A stretch of DNA of 64,000 bases from positions 761,501 to 825,500 of the forward strand of contig JAGTTD010000010.1 in the NCBI GenBank assembly GCA_018398585.1, read 5' to 3'. A program made the translations under genes and the position numbers. Shown here piece after piece: positions 1-10,599 of this stretch. The notes beneath the pieces were generated by a model. The model was given only the letters and a program-made list of their open reading frames with translations. It had not been told where the DNA came from and did not search any database. Source of the stretch: Simmondsia chinensis (lineage: Eukaryota; Streptophyta; Magnoliopsida; Caryophyllales; Simmondsiaceae). The number at the start of each line of letters is the position of its first letter. Position 1 is the first letter of the stretch.

Positions 1-78
1 CCTCTTTTTCCTTCGTCTCACTCTCTCTCTCTCTCTCTCTCTCGGTCTCTCCTGTGGTTCTTTCAGCTCCAGTTTCAG
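1..78 (+). other. Probable 5'UTR exon of the RING gene (partial)
   Basis: The window opens in CT-rich sequence typical of plant 5' leaders. A plausible donor (CAG|GTCTCT) lies at about 78/79. The next exon that can be supported starts at 3173, after a TTGCCAG acceptor. The transcription start is outside the window or cannot be seen, and another non-coding exon between 79 and 3172 cannot be excluded. Confidence 0.35.
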
Positions 79-170
79 GTCTCTCTCTCTCTCTCTCTTT
101 TGCTCGTTCTATCATTCAATTTAATTTTTCTTATTTATTTTTTATTTTTTTCTTGTGGATTGATATGCGG

Positions 171-800
171 AGTCGGTGATTTGGCTATGGGAATTTGTTG
201 AATTAGAGGTTTTATTAATTATATGAAGAAAATTCAATCATAAAATTGTGTTTGTTTATCTTTTTTCTAGGGTTATGATTTGTGGCGCCGATGATTTTGC
301 TATGGAAATTAGTTGAATCGAAGTTTTGTTTCATTAAATGAAGAAAATTGAATCATAAAATTGGATTTATTTGTCTTTTACTAGGGTTGTGATTTGCGGT
401 GCCAGTTAAATCGAAGTTTTTATTGATTAGGAAGAGGATTTAATTGTAAAATTGTGTTTATTTTTCTTTTTCTAGGGTTGTGATTTCTCGGCGCCAGTTG
501 AATCGAAGTATTGATTAATTATATGAATAAAATTTAATCATAAAATTGTGTTTGTTCATCTTTTTCTAGGGGTATGATTTGCAGCGCCGATGATTTAGCT
601 ATGGAAATTAATTGAATCGAAGTTTTGATTAATTATAGAAGAAACTTCAATCATGAAATTGTACTTGTTTATCTCTGTCTAGGGTTACGATTCCCGATGA
701 TTTGGCTGTGGAAATTTATTAAATCGAAGTTTTGATTAATTATATTAAAAAAAAAAATCGATTGTAAATTTGTATTTATTTATCTTTTTTGGGAGATATG
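171..800 (+). repeat. Tandem repeat array, about 91-114 bp unit, in the 5'UTR intron
   Basis: About six diverged copies follow each other. Each has a TTTTTCTAGGGTTRTGATT block, GCGCCGATGATTTGGCTATGG, a GAATCGAAGTTTT block and an AATCATAAAATTGTG block. The CTAGGG landmark falls near 268, 382, 473, 567 and 680, giving spacings of 114, 91, 94 and 113. The short units lack the roughly 21-bp GATGATTTGGCTATGGAAATT segment. A further dispersed unit lies at about 1203-1285, beyond a SINE. Confidence 0.85.
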
Positions 801-1014
801 TGATGTAGATAAAACTAGGAAGAGCGACTAGATTGTTTAATTCGAAGTGTAACTATGATTTATAATAGAATCGGGGAAGTAAGAAGAGATTGAGAGAGAG
901 AGAGAGAGAGAGAAAAGAAGAGAACAGGGAGAGAATAATTTCAATAACATTCATCATCGAGATTTTATACTGGAATTAGGGAAAGAGGATCACTACTTCT
1001 TTTTCCTCAAAACT

Positions 1015-1190
1015 CATTGGTAATTAATTGGTGGTTTATTTGCAGGCACTCAATTACTTCAGGTTGGGGGTCTTCGGAAACAGCCTCCTTTCCACCCGGA
1101 AGGGGTAAGGCTGCGTACATCATCCCTCCCAGACCCTGCTTTCTGTGGGAGCCGCTAGGCACTGGGACTGTTGTTGCTTGTTGTTTTGCT
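1015..1190 (+). mobile_element. SINE with a non-5S head, copy 1
   Basis: The 3' half is the domain shared by all SINEs here: GGAAACAGCCTCC, then GGGGTAAGGCTGCGTACATC, CCCAGACCCTGC, GGGAGCC and GGCACTGGGA, ending in a TTG-type tail. The 5' part (CATTGGTAATTAATTGGTGG onwards to CAATTACTTCAGG) is not 5S-like. It is nearly identical to the 5' part of the oppositely oriented copy at 5458-5628, so the two copies define a separate head type. I saw no clear target-site duplication. Confidence 0.75.
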
Positions 1191-1522
1191 ATTATAAAAG
1201 AAAAATTTAGCGCGGATGATTTGGCTATGGAGATTTGTTACATTGAAGTTTTGGTTAGTTATATGAAGAAAATTAAATCACTAATTTTGCAAAATCGTAG
1301 AATTTTTTGGTATTGCTTGTGTTGTTGACTGCTACCTTTTATTGTCATTAATTACGGATCTTCTTACCTCTGTATCTTTTTAAACTTTGCTCCCTTTTTT
1401 TTTTCCTTCTTAAATTTATAGCCTCTAAATTCTAGGGTTTCGTCATATGAGTGAGCTATCTCGTTCTTCGTTCTATGTTATTAGGTATCTTCTTCCATTG
1501 GTAATTGCAGTTCATTAGGTCA

Positions 1523-1794
1523 TGTTCTATTAGTATATAGCTTAAACTTTTGGGATAATTGGGTCCTTGACATGGTATCTCAGTTTTACTGACAAAGAGG
1601 TCATAGGTTCGAATCTCAATAACCCCACTTCTCATATTGATATAATTTAAGTATAAGGTATGAAGCGAGTCTGTGCACTACTATGTTTCAAGCCCGACAG
1701 ACATTCACCTGAGGAGGCAATGTTAAGAGTAGAAAAACGATTTATGAACCTTCACCTATAAGCTAAGGCTTTTTGGATAATTGGTTCCTTGACG
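1523..1794 (+). mobile_element. TRIM-like element with short direct terminal repeats
   Basis: Two direct copies of a block like AGCTTAAACTTTTGGGATA...TTCCTTGACA bound about 150 bp of internal sequence. The left copy is followed at once by TGGTATCTCAG, close to the TGGTATCAGAG primer-binding site for initiator-Met tRNA. A purine-rich CCTGAGGAGGCAA precedes the right copy, which starts TGTTAAGAGTAG. It matches the copies at 15089-15382 and about 37600-37860. The left terminal repeat appears shortened. Confidence 0.55.
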
Positions 1795-2753
1795 TATTCT
1801 ATTGTAATTTGTTGTAGTTGGATTGTGCTTTTGTTATTAATTATATGAATGAGTCTTTCATATGTGCTGTCTGGAACACCAAGTGTTGGGAAAGAAGGAG
1901 ATAGCTGTTGTATGTTTCGTCCATTGATTTGCTTGAGATTGGGAACCCGAATTGTGTAAATAAGTTATTTCTGATATGCCATTACATAATGCAGCATTAT
2001 TCCAACATATATATCGAAGGCTTCATTTACCTTGATTATGTGGTGTATTTATGTATGGGTGGCATGGATTTCCAATTCAACCTTTGAGGATTTTCTTTAG
2101 TGTGCTGTGCAATCTGATGTTTGATCGAGCACTCTATCCACTGATGTTATGAGATGCTGAAAATTCACTGTTGCAGTGTTGATATTGAAGTCTAGTTTGG
2201 AATTTTGTTGGTCTGTTGGGGATATCAGGGAGCTTATTGTTCGAACGAAGATAAATTTCTTCTTATTTTACCCTATATTTCTATTTACTTTTTCCTTTTC
2301 ATTGCATTTCACTGTAGTTTCTTGTCACTTTCTCCGTTTGTTTGTCTACAAATTTTTGTGGGTTTCTATGGGCTATTGATTTCTTAATATGGTTTGGTTA
2401 CTATCTCGATTGTTTAATAGTGTATCATTTCTGTTTTCAGAGATTCCAATTGTAATCTTGAGGGTGTTCTCTTTTCTTTTTGCTGTGAAATCTGATTTCT
2501 GGTCAAGCCTTCTATCCATAGATGATACGAGATGATGAAAATTCACATTGTGGTGTTGATGGGCAAGTACATTATTTAGGAATTTTGTTGGTCCAGTGGG
2601 GTTATTGGGGATCTTATTGTTCTAATGAACGGAAATTTTTTCTTATTTTTACTTGCATTTCTATTTGCTTTTTTTCTATTTATTAGATTTCATCGTCTTG
2701 ATGCATCTGCTGTTTATTGGTCTGCTAATTTTTGTGGGTTTCCAAGCTTTAAC

Positions 2754-2857
2754 GTCCTGTAAGGGTAACCCCCTTAAGGGGTAAGGCTGCGTACATCCCA
2801 CCCCTCCCAGACCTTGCTTATGCGGGAGCCCTTGAGGCATTGGGTCTATTGTTGTTG
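2754..2857 (+). mobile_element. 5'-truncated SINE with 14-bp TSD
   Basis: Only the shared 3' domain is present, with GGGGTAAGGCTGCGTACATC, the CCCAGACC block, GCGGGAGCCC, GAGGCATTGGG and a TTGTTGTTG tail. It is bounded by the perfect duplication TTCCAAGCTTTAAC at 2740-2753 and 2858-2871, which fixes both ends. It lies in the 5'UTR intron of the RING gene. Confidence 0.9.
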
Positions 2858-3172
2858 TTCCAAGCTTTAACTTTTTCTTCATGTGATTTGGTCTGGGTCA
2901 ACGCCAAAAGATGTTTTCTTAGCATGGTTTGGTCGTTATCATATGGTTTAATTGTTCGGCTTCTTGAGTGAAGCTTGGTTTTACCTATAATGAACCATGT
3001 CCATGGAGCAAAGGAGTGGTTGAAAGAAGAAAAAATCTCTGGAACTCCCTGGACATGGGCATAATTGGCCAAACCATGTAAATCTTGTATTTTGTTCTCT
3101 TTTCTCATTGAAATTTTCTTTGTTCTTTTGTTCCACTTTCCTGACAATAACATTGTTCATTTGTGTTGCCAG

Positions 3173-3294
3173 ATATTTGTCCATATTGAAGTGGATTCAC
3201 TCTGCTGCCCCGACATATTGAGATTACAATCTGATGACAGCAGGCGTTACTCGCTGAAGAGATCTGACGTTGTTTATGTTGTATACAAACGAAT
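3173..3294 (+). other. 5'UTR part of RING gene exon 2
   Basis: The exon starts after a TTGTGTTGCCAG acceptor at 3172 and runs 122 nt to the chosen ATG at 3295. The ATG is supported by the MGAACCVAARDRT N-terminus, which I recall as conserved in this plant RING family. Confidence 0.6.
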
Positions 3295-6200
3295 ATGGGA
3301 GCTGCTTGTTGCGTAGCTGCTAGAGACAGAACTATACAACACGGATCTAGTCATGAATTTCTGCACGGAAATATTAGACACTCACCCTCGTGGAGTTTTC
3401 GATGGGACAGTCGAGTTGGGGTAGCTGGTGAAGAAAATTCTGTAAGCTGGTTGTCTGATGGGATAAGTCGGAATGATGCACTAGAGTTGAAATCTATGAC
3501 AGATATATCTGCTCATGTATCTGATGGTGGAAGTTCGATGGAAAATCAACGAACTGCCATGTGGCGCAAGTCTCCGGTGAGTGAGAAAGCTGCTCAGAGC
3601 TTGAATCCTTCTGGTTCAGGTAAGGTTTTTCAATAGTGCTTTTGCCTCATTATAGTTGTTGATGTGGTGTTGTTCACAAATTAAAAGTTTTTTTTTGTAT
3701 AACTTTATAGCAACAATCACAAATATGGAAAATGTTTTTCTTCGTTGAGGAGAAATGACTTCCTATCAATAAGGAAAGCATTTTTCTTCACAGAGAGGAA
3801 GCCATTTCAGTGGCAATCTCACATCATATGCTTCATTCTAGTCTCAGCTTGGCCAAGTGTGAACTTCATACAAATTTATTAGAATAAACCATTATCTTTA
3901 CTTACAAATACAATTTTTTAAGAGAATAGAATTTTTTATGGAAAATATTTTTTGAAGAAAAACTTTCCATAAGAAAATGTTATTAGTTGAACCAAACGAA
4001 GCCTTAATGTTCAGGATATTCTGCATAAACTTTTTCCTTTTCAGTCCTTGATATCCTTAATACTGGAATCATGAAGTAAATGCAGCATTCATAAAAGATG
4101 GTATTGAATATCCATTAAATTGCCAGAAAAACGATGTGGCATGTTTAGCGTCACCCTTGCTTCTGATAAGCAAAGGAAAAGCTGGTCATGGTGTATGCAT
4201 TGTGAAAAATGCTTGTATATTCTAAAGGTCCATCTCATAGCTGTAGGAGACGTGTGAAATGCTGACGTTTCATTCTCAGAAATGTGATTTGACGTTTTGA
4301 AGTCAGTTTCACATTTCAAACGCGTATCGCACTCAATGAAAAACACGTCTCAAACAATTGTTCAGTCATTTTGATAAGAAGATACTTATTAGATAAGTCG
4401 TTGGCTAATTATATTACTATTGGTCATTACTTAGCATTGATCTTGTTTGATATGTTATGTTTTTAATAGTTCAATTAATGACTCTTCATACATCTTATAT
4501 ATACTAATATAAATGCTTTCTTCATACTCCCAACCTTGGAAAATTCTAGGACTATCTGCTTCTTTCCCGCTTCCATTCCTTCCTCATGCAACTATGGTCA
4601 TACATGAATTTTTCAAAATATTTCAATATTCAAGAGAATGATAAAGATACTTTTTTGGCCTATGGGTTTAGTTCTCAAATTAGGCAGGAACCGGCTAGGC
4701 ATTATCCAGATACGCATTTTATAATTTCTGGAAACTTTGTTTCTTACTCGAACTTAGCGTTAAAGAACATGATAGTGCTTTTCGTGTAGGTCATATAGTA
4801 GTTAGGGGTATAAACGAACCAAACTTTCGATTAACTAGTCATATTCGAAATTAAATTACCTTGTTTTTGTGTTCCTTTTGGGGGATTTGATAGCTTATCG
4901 GGTAGAGTTCGAGCAGGCTCGGTAAGCTCAACAATCCAAGTTGGAGCAGTGGGTGCTCGGCTCGTTAACATTCGTGTATAATTTGATGAGGGCTTGGTAA
5001 GGATTCGTTAAAGGTTTGTTTTGAAGTTTGTATTAGCTTAAAAATGATTTGATAATGGCTCGATGGTAACTCAAATAACTCGAGTTGGTAGTGAGATCGA
5101 CTCAATAGCAAGCTCAGTGCAATTGTGAGCTCAATCCAACTCAATAACGAGCTCGGATAGACTGATAATGAACTTGAATATGTTAGATTAGTCGAACGAG
5201 CCGAACTGAGCCGAGTATTAATATGTTATTGAACTGAATTCAATAAGGTTTAAAAGCTCGATAAGAGCTTAGCTCCTTGGATCTTGCATGGTGTGGACAT
5301 TTAGTGGCTGCTCGTCCTGTATTCCAGAATTATTTGGTTGAGAAGAAATTCACTGGTATCAGTTAGTTCCTCTGGGATGTGTCCCTTAAATCTGTATAGA
5401 GCACTGCCGTTATCATTAACTTTGGGTCTTTCTCCGAATCATTCTTGGCTATAGGATCAACAACAACAACAACTGTCCCAGTGCCTCGCGGCTCCCGCAG
5501 AAAGCAGGGTCTGGGAGGGGTGATGTACGCAGCCTTACCCCTTCCGGGTGGAAAGGAGGCTGTTTCCGAGGACCCCCAACCTGAAGTAATTGAGTGCCTG
5601 CAAATAAACCACCAATTAATTACCAATGAACAATCAAAATCAAAATGTATGTTGTAAATGGGTTCTTCCATCTCCTGATTGATGTAGCATAACTTGTGTA
5701 AAATCAACAACAACAGGCCCAATGCCTCAAGGGTTCTTGCATGAGCAGGGTCTGGGGTTATATTTACAAGCACAAACTAAGCCCTAAGTTTGGGTAACTA
5801 AGATATTAGAAGATAATCAAATTATCCTAGCAACTAAAATAAAGATATATAAAAGATCTATCTTCATCCTAAACAAGTAGCCTAACAAAAAATCTAATAA
5901 AATATCATATTTTCTAAAATTATTAATTCTCTTCTTTTATGCTACCTCACCTTAGTATATCTATTTGTAAAGTACTATCTTCTGGATCTACTTTGCAGCC
6001 TCTTTCACGGAAATAATAGGAGCCAATTTAAATGTTAAGAGTTGCCCCCTTGACTTCCTCCGGGAGCAAAGTGTGTGTAGTGTATTGTTTGTTTGCATCA
6101 TTGTAGCACGGCCTTCTAATTTTTCTATTTTCTGTAAGCAGACATGTTTAACAATGAAGTTTTGATTAACTAGATTTTCTTTTTTCTTTTTTTTCCCCTT

Positions 6201-9200
6201 CTGTGACAGGTCATTCAATCTCAAGGAACATCTCTATGGGGGTTAGTTTTTGAGATATTCAAACCTTCTCTTGGAATTTGCTTCTATTTGTGTGTCTTTG
6301 GTCAGGACTCTATCTGCGAGTCTAGTAAGAAATCTTTTACTAGAATTGTGAAAGAGGAGATCAAAATATAAGGCAAGAGGGTTACTCCACTTAATACCTA
6401 TTGGTTTTAGGATAGAACCCCACTTGGGCTCATGTGTTGATTTCATGTATGCCAACTCCTTGGGTCAGGCTTAAGGCTTGGTGAAATTAATAGTCTTGGA
6501 CATGGAATCAAACTGTAGTTTATTGGCATGGAGTCTAAGGGCAAAAATGAGGTGAGTCGAGCCTAGACTTGCCCACATTTTGTATGTCATGGCTCGTTAT
6601 CAGCTCGAGCTTGGCTCATTTTGATTGAGCTAGAACCGTGACAAGATTCAACTTTAGGCTCGTTTGGTCTCAATTAGGCCCAACTTGACTCATTAGGCTT
6701 GGATTTGGCTCGATTAGGCATGTTTAGGCTTATACAGATTGGAATTAAGATCCCATTTAATACACAGTGGAAGATGGAACCGACAATAAATTAAATGTTG
6801 CCCAGCATATGAAACCGTGACTACATTAAATGAAAGAGTTGAGAATTGTAAGGTTGCGAAAAATTGAATATGGTTAGGTTGAATATAAAAAAGGTAAATA
6901 GATTTGGAATGGATTTTAGTTGGCTTTGGACTCGGTTGTATTGATTTATCTTTTCAATACTTAAAACCTCTTTAGGCTTTCACGCTCGCGAGTTCGAGCT
7001 TTATTTAGCTTAACAAGCCGCTTTGGCTAGGCCCTGGCTCGTAACAAGCCAAATTATGCCAAGCTGACTCATAAAGGCTTGCAAATCGGCTTGGCTCATT
7101 TGCATTCCTAGTTGGAACAGGCTATATAGTGACATTAAAAGAAAACATAAGTGGTTGCAGCGTTCACATTGAGCTTTTTAATGGATATAAATTCATTTTG
7201 AGCCTTTATTTTGCAACGGTTTGAATGAACAATCATATAATCCTTAATCTTATACCATATTATAGTTTTTAACAAGTGTATACATGTGCAAATATCTCTT
7301 TATAAATAAGAATACAAAATATATGCACTGTGGGGACCGTTATGAAAGTTTTGTTACATGACGACCAAACATGCAACAAGTAGCTCAAAATCCGCTACAT
7401 TACCGCTTATTTGATTCTTAGGGCTAAGATTACGATTCTTTTGTGAATTTCGTTAGAAAGAAATGTAAAGATTTTCAAAGATCAATATACACCAGTGAAT
7501 TTCTTATGGGATGAGGTAGTTTTCTTGGGAGCTCTTTGGGTTAAGAGCTTTGGGAGCTTCTTGGACACAGTATTGGTAGATTGAGGATGTCTTGTCCCTA
7601 ACTCTTTGTACATTCTTTCTCTTTTAATGATATTTTTTTTGCAATAAAAAAACTGTGTTATTTGATTCTCTAATTTTGTTATAGCTGAAGGAATACCCGG
7701 AATCTCCATTAACTTCAGCCGCAGCATCGGCAAAACTGTCACCTTCAGTACATTCAACACCTTCAGCTTTGACATCGCCATTATCATCCCAAGCTCACCT
7801 TCTTCCCCCTCCACCAATACCATCTCGGTGGGCCCACTGCCAGGTGTCAGGCAGCCTAAGCTCAGAAAAGAACTCGCCGAGTAGATATTCCATCTCAGAT
7901 GACAGGCTGGCGCCTTATGGGATCCTAGCTGGCAGCAACAACTCAAGTATGCGCTCACATGGAAGATCTTCAGATGGTTGGTCCGCTTATGCGTTTTCGG
8001 AACTTATGTCTGCTTCACAGAGAGAAAGATGGTCTTTTGAGAGTGAGTCCTGCATTTCTACACGTGATAAAACTAGCCGTTTTAATCATCGGAAATCTCG
8101 ATCAACGTCTGTTGATATTCAAACTTGCGGGGTTTGCTCGAGATCTGTGACTGAGAGATGTCCATGGAGTACGCAGAAGATCATTGCTGGTAACGAATTG
8201 TCAGTCGTCGCGGTTTTGATATGTGGACACGTGTACCATGCAGAGTGCTTAGAAAATATTACACCGGAGATCAATAAATACGATCCTGCTTGCCCGGTTT
8301 GTACTCTCGGGGGGAAGCAAGCCGGGAAGTTATCTGGGAAGGTGATGAAGGCGGAGAAGGAATTGAAGTCTCGGAGCAACAAGAAGTCCAAAAACCGGGT
8401 TGTGGATACAGGTATATCCCTGTTCCTAATCAAGGGGTTTCATAGGCATTTTTGTGCTTTGGAAGAGGTTGAACATCCCTGTGCCTGACCGACAAAGTAT
8501 CCTTGTACTTATTTTTGACCAACCCTGTGGTTAAGAAATAGAAATAACCGACTTTTTTGGTTAGTCTAATAATTTTCTTTGGCTCTGGTTACATTTTTAG
8601 TATTTAGGGAGAAGAAATTAGAGCCCCAATAGAAAAGGAACTCCAAATAACAAGCAAATCTAATAAATATCAAATAAACATGTTAAACTTTGTCGAGCCT
8701 TTGGGCCCAACCAATGTAGTGGTATATATGGGATCTACATGTAAGTCCAAGTGAGGTTTCTTTTTAAAAAACCAATTGGAATTTGATGGAGTAACTTAAT
8801 AGGCATATATATTGATCTTTTCTCTCTTAGAACTCCAATTCGGAATTTTTACTAGACTTACATGTGGAGTCTTTAATAAAACATAGTTCGAATCCTAATA
8901 AAATCCTAACCTGATCAAAGTTCTACAATGTAAAAGTTACCACAATTTAAGTTACGTATGCATGTTTTCATTGGAGTGTGGTTCTTTTTAGGGTTGAGGG
9001 TTTTTTAGAAACAACCTCTCTACAGGATAGCATCTTGTAGGGATTAAGCTGCGTATATCCTACCCTCCTAAACCCTGCCCTTTGGCGGGAGCTTCTCCGA
9101 GGCACTGGATGGTTGTTGTATCAAATATATTGAATTTAGATCTTGATCTTTTTTGCTTATCTCTATCAACAGGTAGCTCTTTTGACTTAGATTATTGGAG

Positions 9201-9378
9201 TGGTGGGCCTGCAGGAAGGGAACCGAAATTGAGCTCAAGCTCGAGCTTGAAGAGCACCTCGGGAAAGCCTTTTTTGAAGCGGCATTTCTCGTTTGGCTCA
9301 AGGAGCAATAAATCTACTTCGGAAAGTCATCGGATTAGAAAGAAGGGTTTCTTCTGGCCAAAATCTAGCAGGGAATGA
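3295..9378 (+). CDS. RING-H2 zinc-finger protein (putative E3 ubiquitin ligase)
   Basis: Coding exons are 3295-3619, 6210-6241, 7685-8411 and 9173-9378. They join in frame to 429 aa with GT-AG introns. The N-terminus begins MGAACCVAARDRT, with a Gly2/Cys5/Cys6 arrangement that would suit N-myristoylation and palmitoylation (inference). A Ser/Pro-rich middle follows, containing LKEYPESPLTSAAAS. In the third coding exon a single RING-H2 finger is visible: CGVC, then C-G-H-V-Y-H-A-E-C, then CPVC, which gives all eight zinc ligands in C3H2C3 order. The tail is basic and Ser-rich and ends FFWPKSSRE. The role as an E3 ligase is inferred from the RING; substrates are unknown. The third intron begins at 8412. 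The introns hold SINEs and hAT-like debris, but no exon is interrupted. The 32-nt microexon is the least certain part, although its phase fits exactly. Confidence 0.85.
3690..4000. repeat. MITE-like copy, GGAAAATGTTTTCC family
   Basis: The region has internally inverted AAAATGTTTTTCTTC and GGAAAGCATTTTTC motifs and ends near AAACGAAGCC. The same family recurs at about 20100-20300, 25400-25740, 28660-29200, 38440-38940, 45290-45560, 48616-48970 and 57130-57260. The best-bounded copy (48616-48970) starts GGCTGCATTTGGTTT and ends AAACGGAGCC, which is an imperfect terminal inverted repeat. Confidence 0.5.
4803..5290. mobile_element. hAT-like GAGC-rich element, degenerate
   Basis: It starts TAGGGGTATAAACGAACC, the terminal motif of the hAT-like family in this window, and is filled with GAGCTC/CTCG-type words. 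The right end is not clear. It lies in the first coding intron of the RING gene. Confidence 0.5.
5458..5628 (-). mobile_element. SINE with a non-5S head, copy 2
   Basis: On the minus strand it reads the same non-5S head as 1015-1190, then CAGGTTGGGGGTCCTCGGAAA and the shared 3' domain, ending in five TTG units. Similarity to the first copy is very high over about 170 bp and stops abruptly on both sides, at CATTGG and at the TTG tail. Confidence 0.8.
5703..5770 (-). mobile_element. SINE 3'-end fragment
   Basis: It is a truncated copy. On the minus strand it reads CCCAGACCCTGCTCATGC, AACCCTTGAGGCATTGGGCC and then TTG repeats. It lies 75 bp from the larger SINE at 5458-5628. Confidence 0.7.
6536..7111. 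mobile_element. hAT-like GAGC-rich element
   Basis: It begins TAAGGGCAAAAATGAGGTGAG and ends GGCTCATTTGCATTCCTAG, matching the terminal inverted repeat of the family. The arms are rich in GGCTCG/CGAGCC words and the centre is AT-rich. Flanks ATGGAGTC and TTGGAACA are only partly alike, so the duplication is not proven. Confidence 0.6.
8991..9120 (+). mobile_element. SINE, 5'-truncated and diverged
   Basis: Shared 3' domain is present: GAAACAACCTCTC, AAGCTGCGTATATCCTACCC, GGCGGGAGCTTCTCC, GAGGCACTGG and a short TTG tail. It sits in the last intron of the RING gene, about 50 bp before the final exon. Confidence 0.7.
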
Positions 9379-9489
9379 GCCTTTTTTTGCCGTTGAGATT
9401 TAAAAGTGAGTATTTCTCTGCTGCGCTTTTAAGATTTTTACCACTTTCATGTGGCTCTTACAAATTTATTTCCCAAAATGCAGTTTTTG

Positions 9490-9790
9490 CACTATTTCTT
9501 TTTAAAAAAAAGCATTTTGATATATGTGCCAGCTCTCAACTTGCTAGCAGACGCTAAGGCTTTGTTTATTTTGACGAAAATGTTTTTTGTTTCAATTCTA
9601 TTGTTTCTTTGTAGATTTTGTTTTTTGGTGGAAACAAAGCCCAAGTTCTGAAAAAAATTCTTTCCTTGTTTTTGGTTTTTTGTTTTCTATCACAAGAGGA
9701 AACACTGAAAACATGAAACCAAAAAATCAGAAAAAACTGTTCCTAATATATATATCTTTTAGATTCTAAAGAAGCCAAAAACTGCAAACA
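9490..9790. repeat. MITE-like repeat downstream of the RING gene
   Basis: The sequence GGCTTTGTTTATTTTGACG...GTGGAAACAAAGCC is self-complementary at its ends, followed by related AAACTGCAAACAGAAAATAA sequence. It resembles the TTTGTTTGTAGTTTTC family at 10840, 11455, 47530 and 52170. Part of the RING gene 3'UTR may lie here; no polyadenylation site is obvious. Confidence 0.4.
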
Positions 9791-9893
9791 GAAAATAATA
9801 CTGCATGCCCTATGAGCTCTTCCTCCGTTGACTTTTTTCTCTGAGTCATTGTCAAAAGGTCAGTTTGGATAGAACGCTCGCTTCTTACTCGAT

Positions 9894-10271
9894 GGAGACT
9901 ATTAGATATGACCTTATCCACCTAAACCTCAATGAGAAGATGGCCTGAATAGAGCTAGGTGGCGGTTAAAAATATGTGTTGCCGACATAGCTGTCGGGAG
10001 TGAGGAGCACAACTATGCTCGTTCACAACGCTATTAGGCTTACATGTTGCACTGTAACTTGCATGGTTGTATGTTTTGTACTGTTTTATTTGATTTGGAT
10101 TTATAAATATTGTGCGGTACTTCTTTATTTGCTATTTGCTTTTTTCGTGTTGGGGAAACAACTTCTCTTCGAGATTGCAGCCTGTAAGGCTTAGGCTGCA
10201 TATATATCACCCTTCTTAGACCCTTTCTTGGCGAGAGCCCTTGAGGCACTGCGTCTGTGGTTCTTGTTGTT
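9894..10271 (+). mobile_element. 5'-truncated RTE-type LINE with 18-bp TSD
   Basis: The insertion is framed by a perfect 18-bp duplication, GCTCGCTTCTTACTCGAT, at 9876-9893 and 10272-10289. Its 5' part encodes remnants resembling the C-terminus of the LINE copies at 59395 and 62345 (RYDLIHLNLNEKMA-like). It then has about 200 bp of 3'UTR. The last 120 bp or so is the SINE 3' domain (GAAACAACTTCTC, GGCTTAGGCTGCATATATAT, GAGCCCTTGAGGCACTGCG, TTG tail). This is a 378-bp LINE tail, not a SINE. Confidence 0.8.
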
Positions 10272-10599
10272 GCTCGCTTCTTACTCGATAAATTCAAAGA
10301 CAATTGTCGGAAATCACATCTTCGTTAATCTTAATGTTTCAGGTCTTCTACGGCTTCTTGCATCGGTTACAAATTGATTTATACTTCTTCTGTCTCGTTT
10401 CTATTACGAAGACATTCGTTGGAAAGCGGAGTTTCTGACGGGAAGGTTTGTGTGTGGTATGGCGCACACACAAACACTGTAAAGAAGAAAATGAAGGAAA
10501 TATAGAGGAGTTGCAAAGAATTCAATAGAAAGATATTTAGAGGAGAATTCTTTGAAAATATTAGGTGTAATGCTTTAGGATTATTGTATGACCTGATGA

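Noticed and set aside
1017..1328. 103-aa open frame containing VINWWFICRHSITSGWG
   Set aside because: It is the SINE at 1015-1190 read as protein. The same peptide appears in the opposite-strand copy at 5458-5628, so it is repeat sequence.
5363..5773. 136-aa open frame on the minus strand
   Set aside because: It is made of two SINE pieces and intron sequence of the RING gene and has no conserved domain.
7482..7958. 158-aa minus-strand frame over the RING gene
   Set aside because: It lies antisense to the well-supported third coding exon and runs into intron sequence.
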